Source: Treponema sp. (GTDB lineage Bacteria > Spirochaetota > Spirochaetia > Treponematales > Treponemataceae). From it: DNA of 35,766 nucleotides. How positions within the stretch are numbered: the first letter of the stretch is position 1; every line of letters starts with the position of its first letter. Below, one piece after another: positions 23,692 to 32,563 of the stretch. The stretch lies in contig JAFXWC010000049.1 of NCBI GenBank assembly GCA_017534445.1, forward strand, positions 1 through 35,766, in the 5' to 3' direction. The translations under genes were made by a program, and so were the position numbers. Below the pieces are notes generated by a model. It did not search any database. It was not told the origin of the DNA and worked only from the letters and a program-made list of their open reading frames with translations.

Positions 23692-25989
23692 ATGGTTTAT
23701 ATTTATTCGGTAGTTGCAATTTTCATCATTCTCGCCATTCTCTTGCTGGTCTGTTCCATCTGGGTAAAGTTTGCAAAGAATCAGAAATTCAGCAAAGAAA
23801 TATTTTCCTACCTGTTTTCTTCTATAATACCCCTGCTCGGCAACCTTCTGATTACTGCCAGCAGCAACTACAAGATATGCCTTTTGGGCTACTACCTTTA
23901 CATGATTGGAACAAATTTCATGTTCTACAGTGTAACGAACTTCTTTTTAGCTGTTTTTCCGGGCAAAAACCCCTTTTACAAGCGGCTTCTAAAGGCAATC
24001 GTTATTTTTGATTCAGCCTCACTTATTGCAAACCCCATATTCGGCCACGTATTCTCCATAATGCCCATCCAGCTCTACAATGTGCGCATTTACTACTCCC
24101 TTGTTTCATACACATGGCACTACGTCCACCTTGCAATATCCTACGCCCTCTTCCTTAACATGTTCCTGATTGTGTTAAAGGGAACGCTTAAGACACCGCG
24201 CATCTACTGCGAGCGCTACATCATCATCATAGCATGCCTTGTAATAGCCTCAGTCTGGGAGACAATCTACATCTTCTGCAACATTCCTGTTGACATTGCA
24301 ATGATTAGCTACGCAATCTGCGGAATCCTAATCTTCTACTTCATACTCATTTACAAGCCCCTCTTCTTTATTGGACACATAAACCGCAAGGTTCTTGAGT
24401 CATCACCAAACGCATACGTCTTTTTTGACAAGGAAAACATCGGCTTTTTTGCAAACGAGTCTGCGCGGAAGATGTTCAACCTGAACAAACATAACCTTGG
24501 CGAAAGCTTTAAGACAATATCTGCCTTGCTTAACACGGACCTTAGGGACAAAATTACAGCCGTAACCCTAAAAAGTTCCAGAATAGACAAGCAGGGGGCC
24601 ACGCATTACTACAAATACAGCTACATTCCCCTTCTTGACGAAAAGAACAGGTTCCTTGGTTCTTACATAAAGGCCATTGACTACACCAACGAAGAAGTGG
24701 AAAACCAGAAGCAGATTTACCTTTCATCCCATGACTCGCTTACGGGGCTTTACAACAGGAATTACTTTATAGAAAAAACCAAGCAGATTATAGGCGGCAA
24801 CGAAAACCTGTATTACATAGTAGTCCTGGACATAAAGGATTTTAAGCTGATTAACGACACCTTTGGCTACGAAGAAGGCAATGCCCTGATTACCGAAATT
24901 GCGGAAAAAATACGCGGCGGAAAAATCCAATACCCATGCTACGGACGGCTTGGCGGCGACAACTTTGTCTTCCTTGCAACAGAAAAGAACATAATGGAAA
25001 AATTTGCGGACAACAAGGATCCGGACAACTTTACCATAAAAAACAACAGCAACTATCCGGTTATTGCCCACTACGGCATTTTCAAGATAGAAGACCGTTC
25101 TGTAAGCATTGACTTTATGATAGACAGGGCCCTCATGGCCATATCAAAAATCAAGAGCAACTACAACCAGACTTTCTCCTTCTACGAAGACACCCTGCGC
25201 GCGGACAAAATCTGGGAGCAGAAAGTTACAGGCATGCTGGGGGGCGCAATCAAGGAAAAGCAGATTGTTCCATACCTTCAGCCACAGATAAATTCAGAGG
25301 GAAAGCTTGTTGGCGCAGAAGTTCTTGTCAGGTGGAACCTTCCTTCAGAAGGGATTCTTTCTCCCGCAAAATTCATTCCTATTCTTGAACGCAACGGCCT
25401 GATTACAAAGATTGACCTTTACATCTGGGAAGAAGCATTTAAAATCATGCACAAATGGCAGAATGAAAACAGGAATGACATTTCCATTTCCGTAAATATT
25501 TCGCCAAAGGATTTCTTCTTTACGGACATATACGGAACCTTTACCGGCCTTGCCCAGAAATACGATGTGCCGCCGTCCAAGGTCCATTTGGAAATAACAG
25601 AAACCGTCGTCATGACAAACCTTGAATTTAACCTTAACATTTTGCATTCCCTGCAGAACGAAGGCTTTATCATAGAAATTGACGACTTTGGAAGCGACTA
25701 CTCATCACTCAACACCCTCAAGGACATTCCGCTTAACGTCTTAAAGATTGACATGCTCTTTTTGTGCAAGACCGCAAACCCCGAAAAGGCCAACATCATC
25801 CTGAACACGATTATAGAGCTTGCCCACAGGCTTAACATTCCGACCATTACGGAAGGCGTTGAAACAAAGGAACAGCTGGACATGCTCATCAAGATGGGTG
25901 GCAACATTTTCCAAGGCTATTACTTTAGCAAGCCAATTTGCGTGGAAGAATTTGAACAAAAGTTCCTAAATAACGACAGTCTGCTTTAA
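23692..25989 (+). CDS. Membrane-bound GGDEF-EAL protein (c-di-GMP turnover)
   Basis: This 765-residue protein has about seven N-terminal membrane helices (1-225, histidine-kinase 7TM-like sensor) and a PAS-like segment (about 230-330). A GGDEF domain starting near HDSLTGLYNRNYF and an EAL domain (about 515-760) follow. The GGDEF motif reads GGDNF (421-425), with Asn in place of the catalytic Glu, so cyclase activity is doubtful. In the EAL domain the signature is EVL (543-545), and the other catalytic positions are present: SVNIS, LEITET, IEIDDFGSDYSS, VLKID and EGVET. It is therefore most likely a c-di-GMP phosphodiesterase regulated by its membrane sensor and a degenerate GGDEF. Its 3' end overlaps the convergent gene by 24 nt. 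Confidence 0.9.
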   Translation: MVYIYSVVAIFIILAILLLVCSIWVKFAKNQKFSKEIFSYLFSSIIPLLGNLLITASSNYKICLLGYYLYMIGTNFMFYSVTNFFLAVFPGKNPFYKRLLKAIVIFDSASLIANPIFGHVFSIMPIQLYNVRIYYSLVSYTWHYVHLAISYALFLNMFLIVLKGTLKTPRIYCERYIIIIACLVIASVWETIYIFCNIPVDIAMISYAICGILIFYFILIYKPLFFIGHINRKVLESSPNAYVFFDKENIGFFANESARKMFNLNKHNLGESFKTISALLNTDLRDKITAVTLKSSRIDKQGATHYYKYSYIPLLDEKNRFLGSYIKAIDYTNEEVENQKQIYLSSHDSLTGLYNRNYFIEKTKQIIGGNENLYYIVVLDIKDFKLINDTFGYEEGNALITEIAEKIRGGKIQYPCYGRLGGDNFVFLATEKNIMEKFADNKDPDNFTIKNNSNYPVIAHYGIFKIEDRSVSIDFMIDRALMAISKIKSNYNQTFSFYEDTLRADKIWEQKVTGMLGGAIKEKQIVPYLQPQINSEGKLVGAEVLVRWNLPSEGILSPAKFIPILERNGLITKIDLYIWEEAFKIMHKWQNENRNDISISVNISPKDFFFTDIYGTFTGLAQKYDVPPSKVHLEITETVVMTNLEFNLNILHSLQNEGFIIEIDDFGSDYSSLNTLKDIPLNVLKIDMLFLCKTANPEKANIILNTIIELAHRLNIPTITEGVETKEQLDMLIKMGGNIFQGYYFSKPICVEEFEQKFLNNDSLL

Positions 25990-26805
25990 AAGGGAAACGT
26001 CATCCGAAAATTCTTCTCCTGATGCAACCATCTCCTCTATTTTCTGAGCAGAATATTTTGATGCGGGATAGAGGACAATCACAATTCCGTCTCCATCCTG
26101 CAAGAAGTTGTGCTCACCAAAATCCGTGTAGCGCGTTGCACCAATGGAAACCATTATCTCTTTTGGGTAGGCACATTCCTTAAGATAAAGGCCTATGTTC
26201 TCCAAGTTGAATTCATCAGCCTGGGTGTTGAACTTCTGAATGAGCCAGTCACTTAGTTTTTTCCAGATGTAGCTGTAGCCGGAAACAGGGCTGTCTTCTC
26301 CGTAGGCAAAAGTGTCGCTTCCCCTCTGCAGAAAGCTTGCTATGCGGTAGTCGCCCAAAATGCCGTCTGGGCCAAAGGAGTCTATTTTTATGCAGTTGGA
26401 GGCAAAACCCTTGCTGTTTGCACCCCAGTTCTTTTTCATGCTGATTTTTTTGCAGCCTTCCTTGCGGATTGTACAGTCATTAGAGGCGGCAAAACACTTT
26501 GCGGTCAAGCCGGTAAGTTTTCCTTCCTTCCATTCAGCATCAAAGACAAGGGCACATTCCGGTTCAAACTGAACTTTTTCTTCGCCCTTTGGAAAAATGA
26601 TTTTATCCGGGGAAAAGGGATAGGTGTTTAGGAATTCCGGCACACTGGCCCCCGCAACTTTTGGAAGATAGGTTGGAAAGACACCCTTGGGAGCAGAAGC
26701 CTCCGCTGTTTTTACAAGGGCAAATTCCTTTGCTTCGCCCGCCTGTTCAAGATGGCCCGTAAAGTTTCCTGCAACGCCAAAGCATGCGGCTGATTTTAAA
26801 TCCAT
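25966..26805 (-). CDS. Conserved protein, possibly DUF5718 / FAH-like
   Basis: This 279-residue cytoplasmic protein has no signal or membrane segment. Segments such as NTYPFSPDKIIFP, CALVFDAEW, NDCTIRKEG and LGDYRIASFLQRGSDTFAYG suggest a fumarylacetoacetate hydrolase-like beta-roll fold. I think it corresponds to the uncharacterised DUF5718 family, but I cannot confirm this. The start has AGGAG 7 nt upstream. The gene is divergent from the phosphatase gene at 26866 and overlaps the convergent GGDEF-EAL gene at its 3' end. Confidence 0.7.
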   Translation of the reverse strand: MDLKSAACFGVAGNFTGHLEQAGEAKEFALVKTAEASAPKGVFPTYLPKVAGASVPEFLNTYPFSPDKIIFPKGEEKVQFEPECALVFDAEWKEGKLTGLTAKCFAASNDCTIRKEGCKKISMKKNWGANSKGFASNCIKIDSFGPDGILGDYRIASFLQRGSDTFAYGEDSPVSGYSYIWKKLSDWLIQKFNTQADEFNLENIGLYLKECAYPKEIMVSIGATRYTDFGEHNFLQDGDGIVIVLYPASKYSAQKIEEMVASGEEFSDDVSLLKQTVVI

Positions 26806-26865
26806 ATATATCTCCTAGCAAAATAGTAATAGTATTTAGACGCATTTTCAAGTATACTGTTTTAC

Positions 26866-27327
26866 ATGCATAGAATACTTTTTGTCTGCCGTGGGAACAT
26901 TTGTCGCTCCGCAATGGCTGAATTCGTCATGAAAAATTTGGTAAGGGAAGCCGGTGTGGAAAAAGACTTTCTTATTGAATCCGCCGCAACTTCCACGGAA
27001 GAAATTGGAAACGACATGTATCCCCCCGCGAAGGCAAAGCTTAGGCAGGAAGAAATTCCCTTTACAAGAAGGTCTGCAAGGCAAATAAGAGCTGCCGACT
27101 ACGAGCGCTACGACTTGCTTATAGGCATGGACAGGGAAAACATCTTCTACATGAACCGCTGCTGGTCCAACGACCCTGCCGGAAAAATACACAAGCTTTT
27201 GGAATACACAGGCAGTACCCGTGAAGTTTCCGACCCCTGGTATTCAGGAGACTTTGACACCGCCTACAATGACATAATGCAGGGTTGCCGTGCGCTGCTT
27301 GCCTTTCTTTTAAAGGACAGTCTTTAA
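26866..27327 (+). CDS. Low-molecular-weight protein tyrosine phosphatase
   Basis: This 153-residue cytoplasmic phosphatase has the active-site loop CRGNICRS (Cys8 to Arg14, the CX5R P-loop) at the N-terminus, preceded by MHRILFV. The general-acid aspartate lies in SDPWYSGD near residue 120. Length and layout are those of LMW-PTPs, which dephosphorylate phosphotyrosine or act in polysaccharide control; the substrate is unknown here. TATACT (26853-26858) lies 7 nt before the ATG and there is no ribosome binding site. Its end overlaps the convergent HAD gene by 18 nt. Confidence 0.92.
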   Translation: MHRILFVCRGNICRSAMAEFVMKNLVREAGVEKDFLIESAATSTEEIGNDMYPPAKAKLRQEEIPFTRRSARQIRAADYERYDLLIGMDRENIFYMNRCWSNDPAGKIHKLLEYTGSTREVSDPWYSGDFDTAYNDIMQGCRALLAFLLKDSL

Positions 27328-27957
27328 GTCCTCAAGTGAAGGAAGAATTTTCCAGCACAGCTCTTCCAGTTCGGCGGTAGGCTTAATCCTGTCGGGAACC
27401 ATTATCACATTCATGCCGGCTGCACTTGCAGAACGGATTCCGTTGGGGCTGTCTTCTATTGCAAGACAATTCTCCGGTGCAACATTTATAGAAGAACATG
27501 CCATAGCGTAAATCTCCGGGTTGGGCTTACTGTGAAGGACCATCTCTCCGGTAACGCGCTTTTCAAAATAGTCTATAAGACCAGCATTTTTTAGCTGACG
27601 TTCAACAGTGGGGCCTGATGTGGAAGAAGCAAGGGCAAGGCGGTAGTTTGGCTTAAGGTATTCAAGAATTTCTTTTGCATAGTGCATAACAGGAATTCCA
27701 GAAGTAAATTCCAACTCGTGAAAATACTTTCCGGTAGCCGTAAGGAAACTTTCCACATCAAAATCCTTTCCGTAGATTTCCTTAAGAATCAGCATGATGT
27801 CGCCCTTGTTTGAACCGCGGCACCTGTTCAAGGCATCCTGTGGAACCGAAACATTAAAATCCTTGGCGGCCATAGCCCATGTCTTGTCGCTCATTGACTC
27901 AGTGTCCAAAAGCACGCCGTCCATGTCAAAAATAACGGCCCTTATATCTTTTTCCAT
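27310..27957 (-). CDS. HAD family phosphatase (beta-phosphoglucomutase-like)
   Basis: This 215-residue protein is a subfamily I HAD hydrolase. Motif I is DMDGVLLDTE, motif II LASSTSG, motif III the Lys in HSKPNPEIY, and motif IV IEDSPNGIRSA. The cap is a small helical bundle (residues 15-80). Enzymes of this type act on sugar phosphates or convert beta-glucose 1-phosphate; the substrate cannot be told from sequence. Given the GH94 phosphorylase elsewhere in the window a sugar-phosphate role is possible. It lies 13 nt after mgtC with AAGGAAA before its start, as the last gene of a three-gene operon. Confidence 0.88.
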   Translation of the reverse strand: MEKDIRAVIFDMDGVLLDTESMSDKTWAMAAKDFNVSVPQDALNRCRGSNKGDIMLILKEIYGKDFDVESFLTATGKYFHELEFTSGIPVMHYAKEILEYLKPNYRLALASSTSGPTVERQLKNAGLIDYFEKRVTGEMVLHSKPNPEIYAMACSSINVAPENCLAIEDSPNGIRSASAAGMNVIMVPDRIKPTAELEELCWKILPSLEDLKTVL

Positions 27958-27970
27958 TTTTTTCCTTGTG

Positions 27971-28666
27971 TCAGTTTGTAATTGAAAATTCGGAGAGTTT
28001 CCCCGCCAAATTCAGCTGGCTGATTAAAGAAGTAAAATCATCTTCCCTTGGAGCCTTTACCGAATAATGAAGGATTATCTGCTTGCTTGCCATTACGTAG
28101 CTTACGTTAAGGTCGGAGATGATGAATCCATTCTTCTTGATTATGGCCTTTATCTTTTTCATGTCAATGTTTTCGTTTTCAAAGACAATGTGAAGAATCT
28201 TGCTCTTGCCCGCAGGAAACCATTTCTCTTCCGCACGCTCCAAAATCAGAAGGGCAAGTACGGAAGCAACTAGCACAACAAGCGACTGTAGGTAAAGCCC
28301 TGCCCCAATGGCAAGTCCAAGCGCAGAGTCCGTCCAGATGATTGCCGCAGAAGTAAGCCCCTTTATGTTAAGGCCGTGATGCATGATTGCACCGCCGCCC
28401 AAAAAGCCTATGCCGCTAACAACACCGGCTGCAATTCTTGTAGGGTCGCCACTCACACTGATTCCGCACAGGGAAGGATCGGCCAAAAAATAGGACAAAA
28501 TGGAAAGCAGGGCAGAAGAAACGCTTATAAGAATGAGGGTCCTTGTGCCAACATTCTGGTTCCTTGACTTTCTTTCAAGACCAAGCACAAAACCGCTTAC
28601 AAGGCTAAGAAAAATCTTTAGCGCACACTCTGCAAAAAAATGAATATCCAAGCTAAAAGCACCCAT
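27971..28666 (-). CDS. MgtC/SapB family membrane protein
   Basis: This inner-membrane protein of about 231 residues has the MgtC core: LVSGFVLGLERKSRNQNVGTRT, then GIGFLGGGAIMHHG and GLTSAAIIWTDSALGLAIGAG. A C-terminal ACT-like cytoplasmic domain follows, with LHIVFENENIDMKKIKAIIK. MgtC proteins affect magnesium homeostasis and ATP synthase or envelope physiology. The start at 28666 has GGAAAG upstream and leaves 1 nt after the previous stop. An ATG at 28681 would overlap the previous gene and add five residues. Confidence 0.9.
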   Translation of the reverse strand: MGAFSLDIHFFAECALKIFLSLVSGFVLGLERKSRNQNVGTRTLILISVSSALLSILSYFLADPSLCGISVSGDPTRIAAGVVSGIGFLGGGAIMHHGLNIKGLTSAAIIWTDSALGLAIGAGLYLQSLVVLVASVLALLILERAEEKWFPAGKSKILHIVFENENIDMKKIKAIIKKNGFIISDLNVSYVMASKQIILHYSVKAPREDDFTSLISQLNLAGKLSEFSITN

Positions 28667-28667
28667 A

Positions 28668-29483
28668 CTACTTCTTTCCAAACAGGCTGAATTTACTTGT
28701 GGAAACCGAGAAGGTAGCCCCAGGCTTTACCCACACGACTGACTTTTTGGCATTAAGCTTTGTAGTCTGGGCTTCCACGGCATCCATGTAAGTTCCAAGC
28801 CACTTTGCAAGCGAAGTGTCGGACGTTACAATGTCCGTGCTTCTGTCTCCCCGGGCAAGAATTATGTTCACAAAAGGCAGGTCTCCGTAAAGGGCCGCAA
28901 TGTTTTCCGCAAAGGCGGCAAAGGATGCGGCTGCCGAGGCAATCAGCGGGGAAGCAATCGGATAGGTTCCGTTGCGCAGGGCAGGCATTTTAACGGCATC
29001 GCTTGCGCAAGGCCCGTCCTTTAGCAAAAAGACCAGGGTTCCAGGCCTGTCCGTATTCTTCTGCTCAAAGCGGGAAAGAATTTCCATTGTAAGGTACTGG
29101 TAAGAAAGAATGAGTTCATCGCTAGTCTGGGCACATTCTTCTATATTAATATGGTTTGCCCTGGAAGAAAAAAGCTCCTCGTCAAAGTAGAGCACAGCTT
29201 CTTCCATCTTGGTAAAAATGCTTTCCATATTCAGGATAAGCGTGCGCGAAGAAATAGGAGATGCCTTGTTCCACGAGACGGGGGCAACTCCCGAAGCCTT
29301 TCCCATAAGCTTCTGGTGACGCTCTGCAACGGCAGCCGTAGCTATGGCATTGTCCGTGTTTTCTGAAATTTCATCATCATCAGGCTTGGTAACAACAACA
29401 AAACGTCCGGTTCCCGCAAGTGTATCAGCAAACTTTGCGCCGGCCGGAATATCTTTTCCTGCAACAAGAATAGTTTTTCCCAT
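28668..29483 (-). CDS. SDR-like Rossmann protein of unknown function
   Basis: This 271-residue protein begins MGKTILVAGKDIPAGAKFAD, like a nucleotide-binding beta-alpha-beta start but with a degenerate glycine motif. Later segments SSRTLILNMES and LIASAAASFAAFAENIAALYG followed by FVNIILARGD resemble the helix and strand after the catalytic site of short-chain dehydrogenases. The catalytic Tyr-x3-Lys is not present, so it may be a non-catalytic relative; this is an inference. The ATG at 29492 overlaps the -10 box, so 29483 is the better start. It is the first gene of the operon with mgtC and the HAD gene. Confidence 0.65.
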   Translation of the reverse strand: MGKTILVAGKDIPAGAKFADTLAGTGRFVVVTKPDDDEISENTDNAIATAAVAERHQKLMGKASGVAPVSWNKASPISSRTLILNMESIFTKMEEAVLYFDEELFSSRANHINIEECAQTSDELILSYQYLTMEILSRFEQKNTDRPGTLVFLLKDGPCASDAVKMPALRNGTYPIASPLIASAAASFAAFAENIAALYGDLPFVNIILARGDRSTDIVTSDTSLAKWLGTYMDAVEAQTTKLNAKKSVVWVKPGATFSVSTSKFSLFGKK

Positions 29484-29490
29484 AGATTGC

Positions 29491-29540
29491 ATTATAGCAT
29501 ATAGAAGGTTCTTTGCAAACTGCCGTTAAATTGATATACT
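29491..29540. promoter_or_regulatory. Divergent promoters sharing one palindromic -35
   Basis: TTGCAA at 29513-29518 is its own reverse complement. Leftwards, 16 bp separate it from TATAAT (29491-29496, minus strand). Rightwards, 16 bp separate it from TATACT (29535-29540). The start codons follow the -10 boxes by 7 and 8 nt and lack Shine-Dalgarno sequences. Only one polymerase could bind at a time, so the two transcripts should compete. Confidence 0.6.
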
Positions 29541-29548
29541 GTGCTATC

Positions 29549-30778
29549 ATGAAACTTTGGTTTAAATATTTAATTGGAATTGCAATCGGAATCACAGCAG
29601 CCCTTTTTCTGCCGCAGAATAATATACACGTGCAGACAACAGTTGAATTTATTTCCAACCTGATGCTGCGCTTTGGACGATACATGCTTTTGCCAGTGCT
29701 ATTCTTTTCTGTTGCAACGGCATGCTTTAAGCTGAATGAAGAAAAAATGATTTTAAAGACAGGATTCTGGACTTTTGTGGTGATTTTTGCATCAACGCTG
29801 CTTCTTGTCCTTATAGGCCTTATTTCTGCCCGCCTTGTTCCACTGCCAAGAATCCCCAGCACCTTTGAAAAGTCAACGGAGCTTCCCTCCCTTAACATAA
29901 AATTCCTTTTGGAAAGCCTCTTTCCCTTCTCTGGTTTTGAGGCTCTTATAAACGGCGCTTACCTTTTGCCTTGCTTTGTATTCGCAGGACTTGCCGGAGC
30001 CGGTGCTTCAAGCGAAAAATCAGCGTCAAAGACGGCATTTTCTATTTTTGACACTTTGAGCAAAGTCTGCTACAACGTAATGGCCTTTATCACGGAAATT
30101 CTTGCGGTAGGAATGATTGCCATTGCCACAAAGTGGATGTTCAGCTTTTCTTCCGTAATGGAAAGTGGCGTATACAAGCCTCTCTTTATCCTGCTTACGG
30201 TGGACGTTGCACTTACGGCTTTTGTAATCTACCCCTTCCTTTTAAAGATTCTCTGCAAGGAAAACCACCCTTACCGCGTACTGTACGCAAACTTCTGCCC
30301 CTTCCTTACAGCCTTCTTTAGCGGCGACACAAACCTTGCCCTTACCCTTGAACTTAGGCACGGAAAGGAAAGCCTTGGCATAAGGCGCAGAACAAACGCA
30401 GTCGCACTTCCACTCTTTTCAATTTTTGGTAGGGGCGGCTCTGCAATGGTTCAGGCAGTAAGCTTTATTGTAATCCTGCACTCATTTTCTCCACTTAAGA
30501 TAGAGCTTTCCAACCTTATCTGGATCGCAACCTTCTCTTTCCTTATCTCCCTCTGCCTTTGCAGCTATCCGTCCGGCGGTTCTTTTGTGGCAATCACAAT
30601 AATGTGCACCCTTTACGGACGCAGCTTTGATTCTGGCTACCTGCTTTTAAAGAGCGCAGCCCCTCTTCTTTGTGCATACGCAGCCGGCATGGACGCAATT
30701 ACCGCCATGTTCGGAAGCTACTTTGTCGCGCATAAGACCCACTCCATAGAAAAGGTTGAGCTTAGGCACTTTATCTAG
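29549..30778 (+). CDS. Dicarboxylate/amino acid:cation symporter (DAACS/SDF family)
   Basis: This 409-residue inner-membrane transporter has about eight helices plus re-entrant hairpins. The family features are RYMLLPVLFFSVATACFKL near the N-terminus, TAFFSGDTNLALTLEL for the first re-entrant loop, the NAVALPLFSIFGRGGSAM segment, and YPSGGSFVAI with GMDAITAMFGSYF near the end. It probably imports glutamate, aspartate or C4-dicarboxylates with Na+ or H+. The start at 29549 is favoured over the ATG at 29513, which lies in the -35 region. The next gene starts 13 nt after the stop. Confidence 0.88.
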   Translation: MKLWFKYLIGIAIGITAALFLPQNNIHVQTTVEFISNLMLRFGRYMLLPVLFFSVATACFKLNEEKMILKTGFWTFVVIFASTLLLVLIGLISARLVPLPRIPSTFEKSTELPSLNIKFLLESLFPFSGFEALINGAYLLPCFVFAGLAGAGASSEKSASKTAFSIFDTLSKVCYNVMAFITEILAVGMIAIATKWMFSFSSVMESGVYKPLFILLTVDVALTAFVIYPFLLKILCKENHPYRVLYANFCPFLTAFFSGDTNLALTLELRHGKESLGIRRRTNAVALPLFSIFGRGGSAMVQAVSFIVILHSFSPLKIELSNLIWIATFSFLISLCLCSYPSGGSFVAITIMCTLYGRSFDSGYLLLKSAAPLLCAYAAGMDAITAMFGSYFVAHKTHSIEKVELRHFI

Positions 30779-30791
30779 GAAAAACTTGTGT

Positions 30792-31334
30792 ATGGGAATA
30801 AAAGAAGCAAAAGCCGCAGCTGAAAGGCTCCTGAAAAGGCATGAAGATTCTTTCTATACCTATGCAACAGAAGGATTTGTGCAAACACTCGCAAACTGCC
30901 TTTTTGACCTGCCCAAAGAGCGTTGCGAGCAGGCACTAGGCACATACCCGGAAGATTACATTGCCCTGGAAGATGGACTGCAAGATTTGAACCCGGAGGA
31001 ATACAGTGAATTTTACGAGGAATTTGAAGCAAAAAACAAATGGCTTGCAGAAAAAATCAAGGCGCTCCGCAACAAGCTTGCAGAGTTAGGCAGCCTGGAT
31101 TACAGCCAAATGCAAAAGCTCATACAATCCCTTAGCTTGGTAGATTTATACAACATCCATACATATTCATCAGAATCTGTTAAAAACGCAATATTTGGCA
31201 ACATGTCAAACAGCAAGAAAAATATGCTTTTAAAAGACTTTACTTCCATCAGCGAAAGACTCAAAAAAGATTGCAGTTATAAAGAAACCGTTCAAAAAAT
31301 AGACAAGTTTATGAAAAACACTCCTCGCCTGTAA
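30792..31334 (+). CDS. Orphan protein with FliG C-terminal-like domain
   Basis: This 180-residue soluble helical protein has a C-terminal 70 residues (QKLIQSLSLVDLYNIHTY, SVKNAIFGNMSNSKKNMLL) closely following the pattern of the FliG C-domain (QkvLrevd..dLa.AL, lk.kIf.NMSkRa.emL). The torque-generating charged face of FliG is not clearly kept. The N-terminal half is helical and not recognised. It is separate from any flagellar operon, so a switch-complex role is doubtful; a general armadillo-like interaction domain is more likely. The start at 30792 has AGGAAAA upstream. An ATG at 30756 would overlap the transporter gene. The gene lies in a run with the unknown protein and the broken PcfJ-like gene. 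Confidence 0.65.
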   Translation: MGIKEAKAAAERLLKRHEDSFYTYATEGFVQTLANCLFDLPKERCEQALGTYPEDYIALEDGLQDLNPEEYSEFYEEFEAKNKWLAEKIKALRNKLAELGSLDYSQMQKLIQSLSLVDLYNIHTYSSESVKNAIFGNMSNSKKNMLLKDFTSISERLKKDCSYKETVQKIDKFMKNTPRL

Positions 31335-31346
31335 GGAGAAGAAACC

Positions 31347-31790
31347 GTGTTCAGTTTTTTTAAGAAGACTAGGGCAAAAAAGGAATTCTCCGGGGCAGAC
31401 AAAGAAACTTGGTTTGCCAGGGTTTTCAACAGTGATAATTTTATCCAGCAGAAAGAATCCCCACTAAATGGCAAGATTATACTATTAAAAGACTCTTTAG
31501 TTGATGCAAATGAAAAAAAATGTTTCTGCCCCATTCACTTTAAATGGGAAAACGTGATTTCCCTAGACAAAAATACCGTCTTCACCGAAAAATGTAATTT
31601 TTCCGGCAACATTCAAAAATACGAGGTCCTTTCAAAGAAAAACGGTGAGTTTGATTATAGCATCTTTCACGAAAGCAAGCTTTTTTATTCCGTAAAAACC
31701 AAGGAAGTTTCACTGGAAGAGCTTACAGCTACCGATCTAGTCAGTTATCTAAAAGAATACAGAAATTACCTTAAACCGAGCAATGCTTGA
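31347..31790 (+). CDS. Unknown 147-residue protein
   Basis: A GTG start at 31347 with AAGGAGA seven bases upstream, 13 nt after the preceding gene. The protein starts MFSFFKKTRAKKEFSG, basic and without a signal peptide. It contains beta-like segments (GKIILLKDSLVDANEKKC, ENVISLDKNTVFTEKCNF) and ends with a helix (TATDLVSYLKEYRNYL). No family was recognised. The stop overlaps the start of the PcfJ-like frame (ATGCTTGA), so the two were translationally coupled. Confidence 0.65.
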   Translation: MFSFFKKTRAKKEFSGADKETWFARVFNSDNFIQQKESPLNGKIILLKDSLVDANEKKCFCPIHFKWENVISLDKNTVFTEKCNFSGNIQKYEVLSKKNGEFDYSIFHESKLFYSVKTKEVSLEELTATDLVSYLKEYRNYLKPSNA

Positions 31791-32461
31791 ACACGAATAT
31801 CCTTTTACCAACCACCAAATTACAAAAACACCGCTACTATTAACATCTGAATTTTACGATGTAAAAAATGACAAATATGAAATGCTAATGAACCAAGTTT
31901 ATACTTTGCCATCAAGGCAGATTCAAAAATTGAACTTGAAGAATTTTTAAAATCACAAAAATACAGGCTGGATCCAAACTGCTACCAGAATTACTGTAAC
32001 TCGTTAGGATTTTCTTCCTACAGAACCCTTAGAAAACTTTATTACAAAAACCAAAAACTGCTGCACGTATTTCCAATACTTAATCAAATGGGCTTTAAAG
32101 ACATTAACATAAAAAACCGCATCCTTTCGCAAGAATCTGCCGACAGATTGTTTCTTAATTACCATAATGAAATTAATCAAGACACCCTTTTCTTTTACCC
32201 AAGGACTATGATAAACTAAAGAAAATAGGCGCTGCCCTTCACAACTGCGTCGCATCCTATAAATATAGTATCTTAAACAAGGAAAGCCTTATAGTATATG
32301 CGGTCAAAGACGGAAAATACAAACTCTGCATAGAAGTGCGCAAAAAGGTTGTGCATCAGCAGCGTGCCAACTGGAATCAAGAGCCAGAAGGAAATGATGC
32401 AGATGCACTTTTTATCTGGAGAGGCAAACACGAGCTTCTTTTTTACCAAAACAACTATTAA
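31783..32461 (+). pseudogene. PcfJ-like protein gene, broken by two frameshifts
   Basis: Three consecutive frames encode parts of one protein. The first is MLEHEYPFTNHQ... (31783 to about 31905), the second YFAIKADSKIELEEFLKS... (to about 32200), the third LPKDYDKLKKIGAALHNCVA to the stop at 32461. The third part has the LHNCV...Y, LCIEVRKKVVHQQRANWNQEP pattern of PcfJ-like proteins, which occur on conjugative plasmids and integrated elements. The second shift lies in a T-run (CTTTTCTTTTACCC), so a sequencing error there is possible. Two separate shifts make a pseudogene more likely. Average composition is more AT-rich than neighbours, consistent with acquired DNA. Confidence 0.7.
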
Positions 32462-32563
32462 ATTAAGTATCCACGAAACGTAGGTTGCTTTCCCAAGAAC
32501 CTGCTGATATAGTTATCTCCATAACAATAAAAGCTTCTGCAGAGCTACAAATGGAGACAACTT

